Source: an uncultured Oscillospiraceae bacterium (GTDB taxonomy: Bacteria; Bacillota; Clostridia; Oscillospirales; Acutalibacteraceae). From it: a DNA stretch of 10,208 nt. Each line of letters opens with the position of its first letter. The stretch's first letter is position 1. A program made the position numbers and the translations under genes. Shown here piece after piece: positions 7,543 through 10,208 of the stretch. Below the pieces are notes generated by a model, which was not told the DNA's origin, did not search any database, and saw only the letters and a list, made by a program, of their open reading frames with translations. The stretch lies in assembly GCA_958354085.1 (NCBI GenBank), contig CATWUX010000080.1, forward strand, positions 1 to 10,208, read 5' to 3'.

Positions 7543-8852
7543 GTGAATCGCGGCTGCAAACCATAACCGATCCGCGTACCGGCGAAAGCTGCGTGCGCAT
7601 TGACCATCCCTCCGGATTGCCGATCTTTGTTTGGCCGAAGGCGGGCTACACCTCCTGCTACGCGGTGTTTGCCACGCGGTACGGCTCGATCGACACCGCG
7701 TTCCGCATGGACGGCGCGGCGGAGGATACCGTGGTGCCGGCGGGAATTGCCCATTTTCTGGAGCATAAGCTGTTTGAAAACGAGGATTGCGACGCGTTTG
7801 CGCGCTATGCCAAGACCGGCGCGTCCGCCAACGCGTACACCAGCTTCGACCGCACTGCCTATCTGTTTACCTGCACCGACCGTGTGGAGGAATCGCTGGA
7901 TATTCTGCTCGACTTCGTACAGTCGCCCTATTTCACCAAGGAAACGGTGGAGAAGGAACAGGGCATCATCGGGCAGGAGATTCGGATGTGTGAGGATTCC
8001 CCTTCCCGCCGCGTGCTGTTCAACCTGCTCAAGGGGCTGTATGCGCGGCATCCTGTGCGTATCGACATCGCCGGTACGGTGGACTCTATCGCCGGCATCA
8101 CGCCGGAGTTGCTGTACGGCTGCTATCATACGTTTTATAATCTGCACAACATGGTGCTGTGCGTGACCGGCAACGTGACGCCGGAACAGGTGCTGGCAGC
8201 GGCCGACCGGCAGCTGAAACCCGCGCCGCCATGGGAATTGGAACGTGCCGTCACGGCGGAGCCGCCTGCCGCGGTTCAGCCGCGGGTAGAGGATACCATG
8301 CCGGTCGCGTCGCCGCTGTTTTATCTCGGCTTCAAGGAGCGCTTTACGCAGGAGGACGGCAACCGCTGCCGCACGTCGCAGGAGCTGATTGCGGCCGAGG
8401 TGCTGACGGATCTGCTGGTAGGCCGTGCATCGCCGCTGTATGCGTCGCTGATGGAACGGGGGCTGATCAACGCGAATTTTTCCGCGGATTATTGGGACGG
8501 CCCCGGCTATGCGGTGTGGCTGTTCGGCGGCGAATCCGCCGATCCGGATACGGTCGCGGCGGAGATTCAGGCGGAGATTGCCCGGCAGCGGGCGCAGGGA
8601 CTGGATGAAAAGGCGTTTGCCGCCGCACGCAACGCCGTGTACGGACGGCTGATCGCGGCCATGAACGATGTCGAAAATTGCGGCGATATGCTGCTCAACG
8701 ATTATTTTTATCAAAGAAAACCGTTCGCCCTTATTGACGCGGCGGCCACTCTTGATATACAATCGGTATATGCGTTGCTGCAGGAGAGTCTGCAGCCGGA
8801 GGCCGCCACGTTGTCTGTGGTGCGTCCGCCGCAAACTTCAGCCGGTGTTTGA
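7539..8852 (+). CDS. ymfH: M16 zinc metalloprotease, YmfH/YfmH type
   Basis: A 437-residue M16 family peptidase, the likely active partner of the preceding protein. HFLEH at residues 72-76 is the inverted zinc motif HxxEH, with Glu75 as catalytic base. Glu140 and Glu147 in VEKEQGIIGQEIRM, seven residues apart as in mitochondrial processing peptidase, give the expected third zinc ligand (Glu147). AYTSFDRTAYLFTC (99-112) is another typical block. The C-terminal half follows the M16 fold and ends with the family-typical NDYFYQRKPFALID stretch. AGGAGG at 7524-7529 lies 9 bases before the ATG, inside the upstream gene, and the ATG overlaps that gene's TGA. Proteins of this type are annotated in Bacillota as EF-P 5-aminopentanol modification-associated YfmH (YmfH in B. 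subtilis). The true substrate is not known to me. Other M16 roles, such as bacteriocin or peptide processing, cannot be excluded, but no precursor gene is nearby. The 3' end may also hold a promoter and a hairpin. Confidence 0.88.
   Translation: MSESRLQTITDPRTGESCVRIDHPSGLPIFVWPKAGYTSCYAVFATRYGSIDTAFRMDGAAEDTVVPAGIAHFLEHKLFENEDCDAFARYAKTGASANAYTSFDRTAYLFTCTDRVEESLDILLDFVQSPYFTKETVEKEQGIIGQEIRMCEDSPSRRVLFNLLKGLYARHPVRIDIAGTVDSIAGITPELLYGCYHTFYNLHNMVLCVTGNVTPEQVLAAADRQLKPAPPWELERAVTAEPPAAVQPRVEDTMPVASPLFYLGFKERFTQEDGNRCRTSQELIAAEVLTDLLVGRASPLYASLMERGLINANFSADYWDGPGYAVWLFGGESADPDTVAAEIQAEIARQRAQGLDEKAFAAARNAVYGRLIAAMNDVENCGDMLLNDYFYQRKPFALIDAAATLDIQSVYALLQESLQPEAATLSVVRPPQTSAGV
8734..8763 (+). 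promoter_or_regulatory. Candidate internal promoter for lgt-folD
   Basis: TTGACG (8734-8739, 5 of 6) and TACAAT (8758-8763, 5 of 6) are separated by 18 bases and lie about 125 bases before the lgt start. An overlapping TGA-TATACA offers an extended -10 alternative. The codons here, CTT and ATA, are uncommon in genes that mostly use CTG and ATC, which is consistent with selection on the DNA rather than the protein. It could still be chance within coding sequence. Confidence 0.35.
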
Positions 8853-8865
8853 GAAAACGCCGGTT
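8840..8865 (+). other. Hairpin with GAGA tetraloop over the ymfH stop codon
   Basis: In RNA, 8840-8850 pairs with 8855-8865 to give an 11-bp stem (core CCGGUGUUU with AAACGCCGG, two G-U pairs), closed by the four-base loop GAGA, a GNRA tetraloop. The TGA stop (8850-8852) lies at the top of the stem and loop. No T-run follows, so it does not look like an intrinsic terminator. It ends 7 bases before the AAGGA of lgt and could affect mRNA stability or the level of lgt translation. Confidence 0.45.
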
Positions 8866-8888
8866 ACATAGAAAGGAAATGAGAACCA

Positions 8889-9974
8889 ATGACTTCCTAT
8901 ACGTATTCGTTCCCGCATCTGGGTTGGGAGTTTTCCTTCTCGCCCGATTTGGTCAACTTTGAATTGTTTGGCATTCCGTTTTCCATCAAATGGTACGGCG
9001 TACTCATTGCGATCGGCTTTTTGCTGGCGATGATTTACGCGCTGAAACGCGCCAAATATTTTGGCATTGATCCCGATCGGATGATCGATGTGACGTTGGT
9101 ATCCGCCCTGTTCGCCTTCATCGGCGCACGCCTGTATTATGTGGTGTTTTCCAGTGATCTCGACGCCTATCTCGCGAATCCGAAATCCATTTTAGAGGTC
9201 TGGAACGGCGGCTTGGCGATCTACGGCGGCATTATCTTTGCGTTTTGCACGGCGCTGTGGATGTGCCGTGTACGCAAGGTCAATACGCTGGCGATGTTCG
9301 ATCTGGCATCGCTCGGTTTCCTGATCGGGCAGGGGATCGGCCGCTGGGGCAATTTCGTCAATCAGGAGGCGTTCGGCTGCAACACGACGCTGCCGTGGGG
9401 CATGACCGGTTCGCATATTCAGGAGACGCTGCGGCAAAGCCAATATACCTTGCAGCAGGCGGGAATCACGGTGGATCCGACTGCGCCGGTGCATCCGACA
9501 TTTTTGTATGAATCGCTGTGGTGCTTGCTGGGGCTGATCGTGCTGCATCTGGTGTCCAAAAAGATGTACCGCTTTAAAGGACAGATTTTCGCGCTGTATA
9601 TCATGTGGTACGGCACGGGCCGCTTTATGATCGAGGGACTGCGTACCGATAGCCTGTATTTCGGTACCATGCGCGTGTCGCAGCTGGTGGCGGCGTTGTC
9701 GGTTATCGGGGGATTGATCCTGCTGTTTGTATTTAAAAATTACGCAGACCGTTCGCCGAAAACGCTGGTCGCAGCCGATTCGATTTTGGGTGGCGATGCG
9801 CCAACTGACGAAGAAGCCGCGTCGGATGAAAATGCCGATGAGGTTGCGGAGGACGAAACCACCGAAGCTGCCGAAGAAACACCAGCTGCGGAAGAGACGG
9901 CGACGGATACGGACGCAGCGGAGGCGGAACAAGAGCCGCCGGCGGATGAGACCGATGAGGAGCCGAAGGAATAA
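8889..9974 (+). CDS. lgt: Prolipoprotein diacylglyceryl transferase with acidic C-terminal tail
   Basis: Lgt moves a diacylglyceryl group from phosphatidylglycerol to the lipobox cysteine of prolipoproteins in the cytoplasmic membrane, the first step of lipoprotein maturation. The 361-residue protein carries the family signature GQGIGRWGNFVNQEAFG (147-163). By comparison with E. coli Lgt, Arg152, Asn155, Glu160 and Gly163 match Arg143, Asn146, Glu151 and Gly154, while Arg245 and Glu249 in GRFMIEG match Arg239 and Glu243. HPTFLYESL (202-210) is also typical. About seven hydrophobic segments are visible between residues 33 and 283. The residue matching E. coli His103 is Tyr112 (GGLAIYGG), a variant I recall as common in clostridial Lgt. 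After residue 283 a tail of nearly 80 residues follows; from 303 on, 27 of 59 residues are Asp or Glu with a single Lys, and the rest are mainly Ala, Thr and Pro. A plain Lgt has 260-300 residues. AAGGA at 8873-8877 lies 11 bases before the ATG, a rather long spacing. The gene follows ymfH by 36 bases. Confidence 0.95.
   Translation: MTSYTYSFPHLGWEFSFSPDLVNFELFGIPFSIKWYGVLIAIGFLLAMIYALKRAKYFGIDPDRMIDVTLVSALFAFIGARLYYVVFSSDLDAYLANPKSILEVWNGGLAIYGGIIFAFCTALWMCRVRKVNTLAMFDLASLGFLIGQGIGRWGNFVNQEAFGCNTTLPWGMTGSHIQETLRQSQYTLQQAGITVDPTAPVHPTFLYESLWCLLGLIVLHLVSKKMYRFKGQIFALYIMWYGTGRFMIEGLRTDSLYFGTMRVSQLVAALSVIGGLILLFVFKNYADRSPKTLVAADSILGGDAPTDEEAASDENADEVAEDETTEAAEETPAAEETATDTDAAEAEQEPPADETDEEPKE
9795..9971 (+). 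other. Low-complexity acidic tail of Lgt
   Basis: The segment encodes residues 303-361, built almost only of Glu, Asp, Ala, Thr and Pro with repeated EE, ET and AAE units and no hydrophobic stretch. It should be disordered and, by the known topology of E. coli Lgt, lie in the cytoplasm. It is not needed for the Lgt fold. Its role is unknown to me. Confidence 0.7.
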
Positions 9975-10008
9975 CCCGGATGGCGGTTGATGGAAAGGAT
10001 TGAAAAAC

Positions 10009-10208
10009 ATGGCAACGATTATTGACGGAAAAGCGATCGCGGCCGCGGTACGCGCCGATGTGGCGGCGGAAGTCGCCGAACTGAAAAAAAAGGGCATTAC
10101 CCCCGGCCTGGCGGTGATCATCGTCGGCGATGATCCCGCTTCCCGCGTGTATGTGAACAACAAGAAAAAAGCCTGTGCGGAGGCCGGTATTTATTCCGAA
10201 GAGGTTGC
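10009..10208 (+). CDS. folD: Bifunctional methylenetetrahydrofolate dehydrogenase/cyclohydrolase FolD (3' partial)
   Basis: FolD interconverts 5,10-methylene-, 5,10-methenyl- and 10-formyl-tetrahydrofolate in the cytoplasm, feeding purine synthesis and formyl-Met-tRNA; in acetogenic clostridia it also serves the Wood-Ljungdahl pathway. Only the first 66 codons are in the window. The N terminus MATIIDGKAIAA, then PGLAVIIVGDDPAS (32-45) and YVNNKKKACAEAGI (48-61), are the classic FolD blocks; Tyr48 and Lys52 match the E. coli catalytic Tyr50 and Lys54. AAGGA at 9995-9999 lies 9 bases before the ATG. The 34-base gap from lgt holds no terminator, so it is probably co-transcribed with lgt. The NAD(P)-binding half lies beyond the window. 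Confidence 0.95.
   Translation, partial: MATIIDGKAIAAAVRADVAAEVAELKKKGITPGLAVIIVGDDPASRVYVNNKKKACAEAGIYSEEV

Noticed and set aside
6259..8852. M16 pair as processing proteases of a peptide bacteriocin or RiPP cluster (AlbE/AlbF-like)
   Set aside because: No precursor peptide, radical SAM enzyme or dedicated transporter is in the window, and the lgt-folD context points to a housekeeping role.
9727..9990. Out-of-frame basic peptide overlapping the acidic Lgt tail
   Set aside because: The Arg/Lys-rich product is what the GAA/GAT/GCG-rich tail gives when read one base off. No start site with a ribosome binding site supports it.

Overview
The window looks like chromosomal DNA of a GC-rich member of the Bacillota, most likely a gut-type clostridium of the Oscillospirales. 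This is inference. It rests on the YmfF/YmfH M16 pair next to lgt and folD, strong AAGGAGG-type ribosome binding sites, and codons rich in third-position G/C. All five recognisable genes lie on the + strand. No tRNA, rRNA, CRISPR array, insertion sequence, phage gene or attachment site was seen, and no stretch without a gene reaches 100 bases.

Region 1 (1-6170) is the 3' part of one very large gene for a cyclic beta-1,2-glucan synthase-like membrane protein (NdvB/ChvB/Cgs family). The window holds the end of its GT84 glycosyltransferase domain, a membrane block, the glycoamylase-like (GH189-type) cyclization domain, and a full C-terminal GH94 phosphorylase-like region. The start lies before base 1.

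Region 2 (6171-6258) is a short, AT-richer intergenic region. It holds a plausible sigma-A promoter, a perfect 10-bp palindrome just after its -35, and a strong ribosome binding site.

Region 3 (6259-10208) is a tight operon-like run: ymfF-like catalytically dead M16 protein, ymfH-like active M16 metalloprotease (4-bp ATGA overlap), lgt (36-base gap) and the first third or less of folD (34-base gap). The M16 pair is annotated in Bacillota as associated with EF-P modification, Lgt lipidates prolipoproteins, and FolD serves one-carbon metabolism. They look like a housekeeping cluster rather than one pathway.

No convincing new biological system is present. The points most worth a second look are a cyclic-glucan synthase in a probable monoderm, a GNRA-capped hairpin sitting on the ymfH stop codon, a promoter-like element inside the 3' end of ymfH, the very acidic Lgt tail, and an out-of-frame 20-bp direct repeat in the glucan synthase gene.
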